Assembly: GCA_947165505.1 (NCBI GenBank)
Contig: CAMVAT010000008.1
Location: 1 to 64,000, forward strand
Length of the DNA: 64,000 nt
Source: an uncultured Prevotellaceae bacterium
GTDB lineage: Bacteria; Bacteroidota; Bacteroidia; Bacteroidales; Bacteroidaceae
Direction of reading: 5' to 3'
Each line of letters starts with the position of its first letter. The stretch's first letter is position 1. The notes beneath the pieces are model-generated. The model was not told the DNA's origin and searched no databases. It worked only from the letters and a program-made list of their open reading frames with translations. Of the stretch, positions 18,001-24,915 are shown in pieces. Both the position numbers and the translations under genes were made by a program.

Positions 18001-18266
18001 CCGACGTGAAGATGCCGGCCAACAAGGCGTATCTGAGCATCCCGTACAGTACTGACGACCCTGACGGGTGGGCCAACGGCATCACGCTCCGGTTCGACGA
18101 GGCCACAGGCATTGACCTTTTGCAATTCACAATTCATAATTCACAATTCACAATTGACAATGGTTCTCAGTCACCTACTGACTGCTACGACCTGCAGGGC
18201 CGCCCGGTCAAGTCGCCTACGAAGGGCATCTACATCCAAAATGGAAAGAAAGTGCTCGTCAAATAA
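12003..18266 (+). CDS. Giant BspA-like surface protein with DUF285 repeats, five super-modules and C-terminal sorting-like tag
   Basis: 2087 aa; tens of repeats of the type MSGMFNGCTSLTALDLSSFNTANVTN; signal peptide MKKILSMIFALMAIAIGAWAQ; C-term YDLQGRPVKSPTKGIYIQNGKKVLVK. Confidence 0.93.
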   Translation: MKKILSMIFALMAIAIGAWAQTGTPYAVLCTDNHTLYFTVSSTEIAAGDTFTPAGGGAAQTVSRVWSGTQVTAGRPWSNSSSIRTDIHTVVFEPSFADVRPTTLYDWFYYCENLGSISGMEHLNTSQATLMSGMFQNCSSLTEIDLSHFDVGQVTKMSYMFAGCKQLQQLDLSGWQAPNLTEMTGAFSGCSALQTVNLEGFYAPKLRNIGNLFYNCGNLMSADLSAFTTGAVSNVSEMFENCTALQTVRFADDFDVSGVSQFSYMFYHCASLQSIDLSKFHPDEVTTLANMFDGCAALQTVSLGGLCTNIGNRHFNGDLSAMFNGCAALTAVDFTGMNTAYVTDMSNMFKGCAALTTLDLSPFNTGRVRSMGNMFNGCTLLESVFVSSVWTTASVSGSTNMFFGCTSIKGEDGTTYDASSVDKTRAHNGDGGYLRVGTDVEIDPTPYVIWCADNTTLYFLVSTRDLVAGSKFTPDGADTPVTITNVWNSEPGSWTLNHLTWRNTVKTVVTDVVIEPSFAQVSPATTLCWFYECGKLEHINGLEYLNTANSQSMENMFNGCTSLQSLDLSRFSTANATNLSGMFSGCTSLTALDLASFNTANVTNMAGMFNGCTLLQSVNVGGFNTAKVTSMSNMFKDCAALATLDLSTFNTAQVYNFTGMFSGCTALRTLTLGSAFVTRYASLSYMFNGCASLQSIDLSGFNTDEATSLSHLFAGCAALTTLDLSTFNTSSVTDMSGLFSGCAALTALDLTMFTTASVTTMSGMFAGCAALTTLDLHTFQTNRVTDMSRMFDGDSQLESVFVSNMWVTGSVNASDDMFAGCTSITGEDGTTYDAGEVDVTKAHYDTGGYLREGETQKLDYPTAYALYCADNHTLYFLYTDQMLLNGMKFKPEGSDTKHVITWYTTGSAVTSTGNNRPNWYSYTADIEHVVFESSFSNVRPKSLAYWFFGCSSLSDITGWENLKTAEVTNMRFLFANCRSLTTLDFSHFNTMKVTAMEGTFQNCAALTELDLSNFITDKVTDMDDIFNGCANIVTIYVSSRWTTANLRYGSDMFEGCVNIVGQDGTTYDPDITDSTRAHYGAEGYLTYGHEPVLDAQPCVIYCDANKTAYFIVTTQAFAHGSTFTPAGSDTPLTVTSVVLGDNAVKNNWKYNLNADDMTSAVFEPSYAQTQPESLRSWFSGLEKLQNVTGLQYLNTEKVTEAEFMFEGCSALENIDVSQLNTDNVVSMKYLFANCEKLKSIDLSAWNTEKLEDMSRMFDDCTALEAVNFTGWNTANVTSMEGLFVGCEALTDIDLTIFNTENVTDMGRMFASCTNLETVNISNFNTAKVTSIERMFGDCPKITSLDLSHFNTAEVTDMEGLFYDCTALETVNLTGWNTEKVTTMEDMFNGCSALTTLDVSHFSTPALVTMAGLFSGCGQLTQLDLSGFQTDNVDDMDFLFLGCSALTSLDLSRFNTANVKFMTSMFYRCNSFTTLDLSSFNTSKVTSMASLFEECSQLESVYVSSTWTTAKITKDEGSEDMFLGCAAITGEDGTTYDAAVIDKTRAHHLAEGYLRIGTDRVIDPEPMAVFTTADHTLHFLVGTTPVVEGGTVTLPGSGTRVLVTSVATGEEVTNTATGTPGWITTASIADMEKVVFDPSFDEVRPLSTYGWFFRCSKLTAIEGMEYFHTDLAKHMGYLFYGCTALSPDTDLSGLDTGSATGMQYMFYGMNWATVDLSGFDTQNVTDMSYMFADSKIMFIDLSMLNTAKVTSLSRMFANCSMLKDVNLDHFDTGEVSDMALMFYGCNILKQLDLSTFDTGKVTDTHGMFYNDDVLVKVFVGEDWTMDAVANSSVMFSGCWSLVGQDGTKYNASYNDAQKAHYGQGGYLRRHATEYTITIPASGIGTFSADETVTLPEGLEAFYCADFDQSHSCVTAKRLQGASVPEDVGVILRGTPGETYTLSVTDQVAEDAIEGNMLTAVTVPTHVNPVGQSYDFTKQEFVTFTNFMLKGGLFMRIAEADSDVKMPANKAYLSIPYSTDDPDGWANGITLRFDEATGIDLLQFTIHNSQFTIDNGSQSPTDCYDLQGRPVKSPTKGIYIQNGKKVLVK
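18125..18159. repeat. 7-bp tandem repeat (attcaca, 5 units) inside the DUF285 coding sequence
   Basis: attcaca attcata attcaca attcaca attgaca. Confidence 0.93.
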
Positions 18267-18319
18267 TGAAAAATGAATCTTGAAGAATGAACGCTCTCTG
18301 TTTCCGGGGTAATCTCTTC

Positions 18320-18363
18320 CCCCTCTAAGTTAGAGGGGGTGCCCGGAGGGCGGGGGCGTGTGT
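18320..18363. repeat. C/G-rich palindromic repeat (ccccctctaagttagaggggg...gcgtgtgt)
   Basis: Shares ccccctctaagttagaggggg and gcgtgtgt with 47067-47102 inside another CDS. Confidence 0.8.
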
Positions 18364-18372
18364 CCGCACAAG

Positions 18373-18407
18373 CTCAAACCTCAAACCTCAAATTTCAAAC
18401 CTCAAAT
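18373..18407. repeat. 7-bp tandem repeat (ctcaaac/ctcaaat, 5 units)
   Basis: Direct reading. Confidence 0.92.
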
Positions 18408-18418
18408 TATATATTGAT

Positions 18419-18601
18419 ATGAAAAAAGCATATATCCAACCCGAATCGAAGCAATGCCAGGCCAGCAGTGAAACACTCCTCGACTTCACCGTCAGTGTCG
18501 ATCCCAACCAAGAGGGCAACCAAGAGGAGGCCGAGGCCGAACAGGCTCTCTGGGACGACGACCAGAAACTGCCCCGCCACCGCAGCGTCTGGACCGACTG
18601 A
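18419..18601 (+). CDS. Small protein, 60 aa, paralogue of 18983-19171
   Basis: MKKAYIQPESKQCQASSETLLDFTVSVDP...ALWDDDQKLPRHRSVWTD; C-terminal pattern shared with the neighbour. Confidence 0.7.
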   Translation: MKKAYIQPESKQCQASSETLLDFTVSVDPNQEGNQEEAEAEQALWDDDQKLPRHRSVWTD

Positions 18602-18646
18602 CCGCTCACCGCTTGAACGACAGTGAAAAATACCTCGTCTCGCATG

Positions 18647-18675
18647 TAGGGATAGGGCGTGCCCTGTCCGCCATT
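18647..18675. repeat. Dispersed palindromic repeat (tagggatagggcgtgccctgtccgccatt)
   Basis: Related copies at 28481-28549 and 55769-55798. Confidence 0.8.
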
Positions 18676-18698
18676 CATCGCGATTGACATGGTAATCG

Positions 18699-18732
18699 CC
18701 CCCTCCCCTCGGGGAGGGCCGGGGAGTGGGCT
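18699..18732. repeat. C/G-rich hairpin/G4 repeat
   Basis: ccccctcccctcggggagggccggggagtgggct. Confidence 0.85.
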
Positions 18733-18871
18733 ATTTGCCGTAAAATAATCAAACCTTCAAAGGAAAAATCCACTTATTCCATATTTTTATCCTTATTTTT
18801 GCCCACTTATTCCTTTTTTATGGCATTGAATATGCCCACTTATTCCTTTTTTTAGGGCACCGTCAATAAAA

Positions 18872-18932
18872 ACGGATGATACGGATTGATCACCTGCTGA
18901 ACATCAGCAATGGAAAAATCCGTATCATCCGT
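18872..18932. terminator. 16-bp perfect inverted repeat between convergent small genes, possible bidirectional terminator
   Basis: acggatgatacggatt (18872-18887) and aatccgtatcatccgt (18917-18932). Confidence 0.4.
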
Positions 18933-18982
18933 GAAATCCGTGAAATCCGTTGTGCGTTTGTCCAAGCCCGCTAGAGGTCTTC

Positions 18983-19171
18983 TTACTCCCACACGCTGTG
19001 TGTCGGCTCAGGCATCTGCTCGGTGTCGAACAGAGCGCGGTTGGCATCCAGTTCGGTGTCGCTCACCTCGGGTGTCTGTGTCGGGTCTTCGCTGTAGCCC
19101 TCGTCCATGAGCGTGGTGCCGCTCAGCGCCACCACCCTCATCTCGGGCATGATATATTGTTTCTTTTCCAT
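18983..19171 (-). CDS. Small protein, 62 aa, paralogue of 18419-18601
   Basis: MEKKQYIMPEMRVVALSGTTLMDEGYSEDP...ALFDTEQMPEPTHSVWE. Confidence 0.7.
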   Translation of the reverse strand: MEKKQYIMPEMRVVALSGTTLMDEGYSEDPTQTPEVSDTELDANRALFDTEQMPEPTHSVWE

Positions 19172-19183
19172 GATTCTTAGCTT

Positions 19184-22100
19184 TTATTTGGTCACTTTCT
19201 TGCCTCCTTGGATATAGATGCCCTTGCCCAACCGGCCGGTGTTGCCGTCGCGGCTCACCAACCGTCCGTCAAGTCTGTAGATGGCTTTGTCGGATGCGAC
19301 AGGCGTTTCTACGCTGCGGATGCCGTTTACCGTGGTGTCGTCGAACTGTGCCTGCACGGCGTTGCCCAGTTGCTGGCTGCTTTTCACGTAGGCGCGGAAG
19401 GGGTTGATGCCCACGTTGCTGCCTACCTTCACGAACGATCCGTTTTGGTAGCCGTAGTAGATGGCGCCGTCGCTCGAGTTGAGCACCTCGCGCTTCATCG
19501 TGCCCACCATCTGTATGCCGTCGATGTCGGTGACGATCTCCGTGGGTGTGACACTGACGTTCCTGCCAGCCAGCGAGGCGAAAGGCTTGCCGGCGGCAGC
19601 CAGTTCGATGATATACGGGGTGTTGGCGGCCATCTCTGCCACGCGACTGAAGTGGAAGTAACCCTCCGGGGTCACACGGTCGAGCACGTAGGCGGTGATG
19701 CCGCCCTCGTCCATCTCTGTGCTGCTCACGGCGAAGGGCAGGCAGACGGTCACTTTCTTGCCGGCGGCGATCGTGCGGTCGTAAGAGACGCTGGCTGCCG
19801 TGAAGTCGTCCGGAGCGGCGAAGTCATAGGCTCCGTCGGTGAGCACCAACTGACTGCACTGTCCGCCGACGATGGCGTTGCAGGGCAGGGCGGCAGGCTC
19901 CTGACCCTCGGCGGCTACCACCAAGGCGTTCTTGTTGGCGCCGCGCTCATAGAGGCTGAAGCAGTTCATCGCGGTCACGTCGGCACCGGTCTCGGTCACC
20001 CGGGTTGTGGCCGTGGTCTGGTATTTGTCGGCACTCTCGGTGTCGGCATCCTTGAGCAGGGTCACGGCGCCTATCTGCCACTGTGCGGCCGGTGAGTTGA
20101 GGCGGATGATGACGGTCTGTTCTTCAGTGGTGGTGAAGGTGGCCTGCACTTTCTGCCATCCGCCGTTGCCGGTGTCGATGCTGCGCTCCACCACGCCGTC
20201 GGTGGTCACCGTCGAGGGTGAGTCGGCCTCCATGCCCGTCAGACTGACACTGGTCGTCGAGGTGCCGGCGGTCAAGGTCAGGTCGCTGCCGGCGGTGCCG
20301 CGCACGATGGCCTGCACGGTATAGGTGCCGGCGGGATAGTACAGGCGCAGGATGACGGGCTTCTCGGCGGTGCTATAGGCGACCGGCTCCGTCGCTCCGT
20401 TCCAGTTGGTGGCGCTCACGGTGCTGCCTCCCTCGAGGGCGTTGGCGTAGAACCACAGGCGGTTTTCGGAAGCGATGCCGTTCTGGTCGTAATAGGCGCC
20501 GTTGATGAAGGGTAGGGTGGTGGTCTGCTCGTTGCCACTGAAGATGACATGGTTGGGCACGCCCTCGCCCAGGTCTTTGGTGATGCGCCAACGGTAGATG
20601 TCGTTGCCGGTGCTCGACACACCCACCTTCGTCATCGTGGCACCGGGCCATGTGCCGCCCGTATAGTTCTTGTCCTCCACATCGTAGAAGCGGTCGTTCC
20701 ATGCCCATACTTTGTCCCAACCTGTGGGCGCGTCGAAGTAGGCATACACGTAGTCGCTGTTGTAGTCGCCGTTGTAGAGGGCGCTGTAGTCGGCGTATTT
20801 GCGGTCGTCGTCTTTGTAATAGACGATGTATTTGTCTTCGGTGATGTTCTCGATGTTCTGTGTCTGCTTGCCCTCGTTGAAGGTGACGATCACATTGAGC
20901 AGCGAGGTAGAGAACGCCTGCTTGTACCAGGTGGAGCCGTCGCTCAGGGTCACCTTGTCGCTCATCTGCACGCCCGGCCAGCCGCCGTTGAGCTGGTTGC
21001 CGCCGTTCCAGGCGTAGAGGTAGGGCGCTCCCTGTCCGTTGTCGCGCACATAGATGCAGATGTCTTTCGCGCTCTCATCCTCGATGGCCTCGTAGGTGTC
21101 GGGGTCATACACGCCGTCCGAGAGATAGAAGGCGAAGTTCTCGCCGCTCTCCACGAGGGTGTGCTGGTCGAGGTCGATGTCGCCCGAGGGCTTGCCGCAG
21201 GTCATGATCACGGAGCCTTTCTCGCCCGTCACCTTCAGGTAATAGCCGCCGTCAAGCTCATATTGGGCGGTGATGGCGCTTTGGTTGGTGATGCCGGCTG
21301 CCTTGCGGGCGGCAATCATCTTCTTCAGCGATGCCTTGTACTGTTTCCAGTGGGGCAGGAAGAGACAGGGCGTGCCGGGCATGGCGAGGATGAAGGCGTT
21401 GGCGGCCAGCACGTTGCTGTTCACGCGGTAGCCCTCCTCGCGGTAGGTGTCGTGGTTATCGACGAAGGTCACGGCATAGCGGCTCATATTGGGGTCGCCC
21501 GCCACGCCTTTGTTCGACAGTGCCGACCACTGCTCGTTGTTGAAAGCGGCATTGATGCGGTCTTTCAGGGGGAAGTCGAAGGCGGCCGACTGGATGACGC
21601 CGTCGGCGGGCAGTCCGGTCTCGGTGATCCAGTAGCCGGCCACGTTGTCGTAGTTGCCGTCCCAGTATTCGCCCACGCTGAACTCGGGCTTCACGGCCTT
21701 GTTGTACAGCCCGGTATAATAGGCTTTGTAGCCTTTCACCATGTCGTAGCGGAATCCGGCGTAGCCCAGCTCGTCGAGCAGGTAGCGCAGGTAGGTCTTG
21801 ATGTTGTCTTGCACACGGGCGTCGGTGTGGTCCAGGTCGCGGCAACCGTCGAAGTTGTCGGCCTCGTCGTCGCGTGCGTCGCCATTGCTCACGTAGATGG
21901 TGCCGTCGTGCTCACCGCCGTTGGCGTAGATCTCGTCGTTGGCGCAGATGCCCCACAGCTGTTGCATATTGTCGGCCCATGTCACGGTATAGGTGGCGCC
22001 GGTGGTCGGTCCGGTCACCGTCTCGCTGGGGAAGTCGGCCCAGTTGGTCAGTCCGTTTTTGTGGTTGATGACCACGTCTTCGATAAATTTGGTGCCTTTG

Positions 22101-22444
22101 GCCTTGAAGGTCTGAATCATGTTGATCAGTTCCTCCTCGGTGCCGAAGCAGGTGTTGTGGCGCAGCCAATACACGGGCATGTAGCCCATGTTCTCATAGC
22201 CCCAGTTGCCGGGTGCGTTCCACTGGTCGGCCTTGGTCTGTCCGGAGTTGGGTATCCAGATCAAGTCGTAATAAGAAGATAACTCGTCGGCCTGTGCGGT
22301 CAGTACGTTCCACTGGGTATCTTCGTACGAGTCCCAGTAGAATCCTTGCAGCATGACCCCTCCGTAGTTGGCGGGCCAGCCTTGTGCCCTCATGCCAGCC
22401 ACGGCCATCAGGCACATCAGCAGTAATGCAATGCTTCGTTTCAT
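19184..22444 (-). CDS. Secreted alpha-amylase (GH13) with starch-binding-type modules and C-terminal sorting-like tag
   Basis: 1086 aa; GVMLQGFYWDSYED, DVVINHK, GFRYDMVKGY, VTFVDNHDT; YAWNGGNQLNGGWPGVQM and VWAWNDRFYDVEDKNYTGGTWPGATM modules; GIYIQGGKKVTK end. Confidence 0.92.
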   Translation of the reverse strand: MKRSIALLLMCLMAVAGMRAQGWPANYGGVMLQGFYWDSYEDTQWNVLTAQADELSSYYDLIWIPNSGQTKADQWNAPGNWGYENMGYMPVYWLRHNTCFGTEEELINMIQTFKAKGTKFIEDVVINHKNGLTNWADFPSETVTGPTTGATYTVTWADNMQQLWGICANDEIYANGGEHDGTIYVSNGDARDDEADNFDGCRDLDHTDARVQDNIKTYLRYLLDELGYAGFRYDMVKGYKAYYTGLYNKAVKPEFSVGEYWDGNYDNVAGYWITETGLPADGVIQSAAFDFPLKDRINAAFNNEQWSALSNKGVAGDPNMSRYAVTFVDNHDTYREEGYRVNSNVLAANAFILAMPGTPCLFLPHWKQYKASLKKMIAARKAAGITNQSAITAQYELDGGYYLKVTGEKGSVIMTCGKPSGDIDLDQHTLVESGENFAFYLSDGVYDPDTYEAIEDESAKDICIYVRDNGQGAPYLYAWNGGNQLNGGWPGVQMSDKVTLSDGSTWYKQAFSTSLLNVIVTFNEGKQTQNIENITEDKYIVYYKDDDRKYADYSALYNGDYNSDYVYAYFDAPTGWDKVWAWNDRFYDVEDKNYTGGTWPGATMTKVGVSSTGNDIYRWRITKDLGEGVPNHVIFSGNEQTTTLPFINGAYYDQNGIASENRLWFYANALEGGSTVSATNWNGATEPVAYSTAEKPVILRLYYPAGTYTVQAIVRGTAGSDLTLTAGTSTTSVSLTGMEADSPSTVTTDGVVERSIDTGNGGWQKVQATFTTTEEQTVIIRLNSPAAQWQIGAVTLLKDADTESADKYQTTATTRVTETGADVTAMNCFSLYERGANKNALVVAAEGQEPAALPCNAIVGGQCSQLVLTDGAYDFAAPDDFTAASVSYDRTIAAGKKVTVCLPFAVSSTEMDEGGITAYVLDRVTPEGYFHFSRVAEMAANTPYIIELAAAGKPFASLAGRNVSVTPTEIVTDIDGIQMVGTMKREVLNSSDGAIYYGYQNGSFVKVGSNVGINPFRAYVKSSQQLGNAVQAQFDDTTVNGIRSVETPVASDKAIYRLDGRLVSRDGNTGRLGKGIYIQGGKKVTK

Positions 22445-22532
22445 GTTGAAAATCGTTGTTAGATATTGTCGGATATGTGATCGTCGTGTGGTTTTCGTCT
22501 TTCTCCGTTTATTATTTAAGGTAAAGTCACGG

Positions 22533-22540
22533 CAAAATTA
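22533..22540 (-). promoter_or_regulatory. Bacteroidetes -7 box for the alpha-amylase
   Basis: CAAAATTA, reverse complement TAATTTTG. Confidence 0.55.
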
Positions 22541-22581
22541 AAAAATCCCGCTGTTGGGTGTACCCCCGCAGCAGGATTTTT
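22541..22581 (-). terminator. Rho-independent-type terminator downstream of fhs
   Basis: Stem aaatcccgctg/cagcaggattt with one mismatch; flanking T tract when read on the minus strand. Confidence 0.55.
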
Positions 22582-22595
22582 GCATATTACTTGCA

Positions 22596-22609
22596 TGCAA
22601 ACGTTTGCA
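22596..22609. promoter_or_regulatory. Perfect 14-bp palindrome tgcaaacgtttgca, LacI-type operator candidate for the amylase
   Basis: CG-centred palindrome about 60 bp upstream of the predicted -7 box. Confidence 0.55.
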
Positions 22610-22623
22610 CCGGCTCTAAAATT

Positions 22624-22679
22624 ATAAAATGAAAAAATGATAAAATGAAAAAATGATAAAATGAAAAAATGATAAAATT
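22624..22679. repeat. 16-bp tandem repeat (gataaaatgaaaaaat)
   Basis: Direct reading. Confidence 0.9.
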
Positions 22680-22698
22680 AAATAATGTGGGCTCATGT

Positions 22699-22757
22699 TT
22701 CAAACCTCAAATCTCAAACCTCAAATCTCAAACCTCAAATCTCAAACCTCAAACCTC
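22699..22757. repeat. 7-bp tandem repeat (ctcaaac/ctcaaat, 8 units) reaching the fhs stop codon
   Basis: Direct reading; fhs stop complement tca at 22756-22758. Confidence 0.95.
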
Positions 22758-24432
22758 ATGACAGCCCCTCGATCTCTCCATTCACGATTTTGATTTGTTC
22801 GGCCTGCGGACTTTTGGGCAGTCCGGGCATGCGCAGCATGTCGCCGGCAATGGCCACGATCATCTCGCTGCCGCAGTTGAGGATAATGTCGCGGATGCGG
22901 ATGGTGAAGCCCTCGGGCGACCCGTAGCGCTTGGAGTCGGCAGAGAATGAGAACTGTGTCTTGGCGATGCACACCGGGTAGCGCTCGATGTCTTTGTCGT
23001 CGGCGAAGATGGTGCGTATCGACTCCAGCTGCTTCACTGCAGTCTTGCTGAATTCCACGGCTGCCGCTCCGTAGATGCGCTTGCACACTTTCTCTATCTT
23101 GTCTTCGATGGTGTCTTTCGAGGGGTAGGTGTAGTGGATGGGCAGCGCCTGTATCTGGTCGATGGTATCTACCACCGTCTGTGCCAGCTCGATGGCTCCT
23201 TCGCCGCCGCGCAGGAAAGCCTCGTTCACGGCGAATCCCACGCCGAGCGCCTCGCAGTTGTCGCGCACGATGGCTATCTCGTCGTCGGTGTCGGTGTCGT
23301 AGCGGTTGAGCGTCACCACCACGGGCTGTCCGAAGCCCTGCATATTGCGGATATGGCGGTTCAGGTTCTTCAGTCCCTCGCGCAGTCCGTCGGCGTTGGG
23401 CTCCTTGATATGGTCGAGGCTCACGCCGCCATGCATCTTCAGTCCCTGTGTGGTGGCCACGATGACCACCAGACGCGGTTGCAGTCCTGTCTTGCGGCAT
23501 TTGATGTCGAAGAATTTCTCAGCACCGAGGTCGGCTCCGAAACCGGCTTCGGTCACCACGTAGTCGCCGTAGGTCATCGCCATCTTCGTGGCCAGCACGC
23601 TCGAACAGCCGTGGGCGATATTGGCGAACGGACCGCCGTGGATGAAGGCGGGCGTGTGCTCGGTGGTCTGCACCAGGTTGGGGTGCAGGGCGTCGCGCAT
23701 CAGCACGGTGATGGCACCCGCCACGCCCAGGTCGCGCACGCGGAAGGGACGGCCGTCGGCTGTGATGCCCAGCACGATATTCTCGATGCGCCGTTGCAGG
23801 TCGGCCTCGTCGGTGGCCAGACACAGGATGGCCATCAGTTCCGAGGCGGCGGTGATGTCGAAGCCCGTGTCTGCCACCACGCCGTCGCCCCGCAGTCCGG
23901 TCACCACATTGCGCAGGGCACGGTCGTTGACGTCGAGCACGCGCTTCCAGTAGATCTCGCGCAGCGAGAAACCGTCTTTGCGGTGCTGGTAGATGTAGTT
24001 GTCGAGCAGGGCGCTGATGGTGTTGTGTGCCGAGGTCACGGCGTGGAAGTCGCCCGTGAAGTGCAGGTTGATCTTCTCCATGGGCAGCACCTGTGCATAG
24101 CCGCCGCCAGCCGCGCCGCCCTTGATGCCGAAGCAGGGGCCGAGCGAGGGCTCGCGCAGCGCCACGATGGCGCGCTTGCCCAGTTTGTTCAGTCCCAGGG
24201 CCAGTCCGATGCTCACGGTGGTCTTGCCGATGCCGGCCTTTGTCGGACTGATGGCGGTCACCAGGATGAGGCGGCTCTTTTTCACGCGCTCTTCATCGAT
24301 CATCGATACCGGCACCTTGGCGATATGCCGCCCGTACGGTTCTATCTCGTCGGGCGATATGCCCATGTCGGATGCTATCTCATAGATGTGCTTCAGCTCG
24401 CACTCGCGGGCTATCTGGATGTCTGTTTTCAT
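22756..24432 (-). CDS. fhs: Formate--tetrahydrofolate ligase
   Basis: [51 protein letters not shown]; start moved to [16 protein letters not shown] from the longer ORF at 24483. Confidence 0.95.
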   Translation of the reverse strand: MKTDIQIARECELKHIYEIASDMGISPDEIEPYGRHIAKVPVSMIDEERVKKSRLILVTAISPTKAGIGKTTVSIGLALGLNKLGKRAIVALREPSLGPCFGIKGGAAGGGYAQVLPMEKINLHFTGDFHAVTSAHNTISALLDNYIYQHRKDGFSLREIYWKRVLDVNDRALRNVVTGLRGDGVVADTGFDITAASELMAILCLATDEADLQRRIENIVLGITADGRPFRVRDLGVAGAITVLMRDALHPNLVQTTEHTPAFIHGGPFANIAHGCSSVLATKMAMTYGDYVVTEAGFGADLGAEKFFDIKCRKTGLQPRLVVIVATTQGLKMHGGVSLDHIKEPNADGLREGLKNLNRHIRNMQGFGQPVVVTLNRYDTDTDDEIAIVRDNCEALGVGFAVNEAFLRGGEGAIELAQTVVDTIDQIQALPIHYTYPSKDTIEDKIEKVCKRIYGAAAVEFSKTAVKQLESIRTIFADDKDIERYPVCIAKTQFSFSADSKRYGSPEGFTIRIRDIILNCGSEMIVAIAGDMLRMPGLPKSPQAEQIKIVNGEIEGLS

Positions 24433-24454
24433 GTCTTTTCCTTGGTTTTTCGTG

Positions 24455-24462
24455 CAAAGATA
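24455..24462 (-). promoter_or_regulatory. Bacteroidetes -7 box for fhs
   Basis: CAAAGATA, reverse complement TATCTTTG. Confidence 0.55.
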
Positions 24463-24545
24463 GGGATAATTCTCCGAAATCATGGGCCGATGTCAGTTTT
24501 TTCGTGTTTTTCTCGTCTGTTTTTTCCAGTTGGTGTGTTTTTTAT

Positions 24546-24553
24546 TACTTTTG
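24546..24553 (+). promoter_or_regulatory. Bacteroidetes -7 box upstream of the truncated kinase
   Basis: TACTTTTG. Confidence 0.55.
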
Positions 24554-24602
24554 CACAAAGCAAACAACAACCGATTCATCGTTTTTTAATACCGCAACCA
24601 CC

Positions 24603-24788
24603 ATGTCCGACTTTTCGCAAATGCTGCCTGTGGGCACTGTCATCGACGGTCGCTACCGGATAGAACGCTATCTGGCTTCGGGCGGCTTCGGCAACACCTA
24701 CGAGGCTACCGATATGAAACTGGGCTGCCACGTGGCGGTGAAGGAGTTCTTCCTCAGCCAGCATTCCATGCGTGCTGCCGACCGCTAA
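24603..24788 (+). pseudogene. Truncated Ser/Thr protein kinase N-terminus
   Basis: LPVGTVIDGRYRIERYLASGGFGNTYEATDMKLGCHVAVKEFF is a kinase glycine loop plus VAVK, then stop after 61 aa. Confidence 0.75.
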
Positions 24789-24796
24789 AAAACCTG

Positions 24797-24841
24797 TCCT
24801 TCTGTTCTTCTGTCAAAAAACACTTCCTTCTGTTCTTCTGT
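24797..24841. repeat. Direct repeat ccttctgttcttctgtc, two copies plus a degenerate third
   Basis: 24797-24813 and 24824-24841. Confidence 0.8.
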
Positions 24842-24885
24842 CTAAAAAAACTATGTTCTTTTGTGTAATAACCGATTTTTTTTGC

Positions 24886-24893
24886 TAACTTTG
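24886..24893 (+). promoter_or_regulatory. Bacteroidetes -7 box upstream of the AAA-ATPase remnant
   Basis: TAACTTTG. Confidence 0.5.
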
Positions 24894-24915
24894 CCACGAA
24901 TAATGTTTTTGTGCC

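Noticed and set aside
12003-18266. CRISPR-like regularity from repeated codons (ggatgc...cgacctcagc)
   Set aside because: Periodic protein repeats in an open frame, not direct repeats with unique spacers; no cas genes
20549-22282. 577-aa plus-strand ORF opposite the alpha-amylase
   Set aside because: Antisense shadow ORF, V/G/H-rich, no recognisable domain
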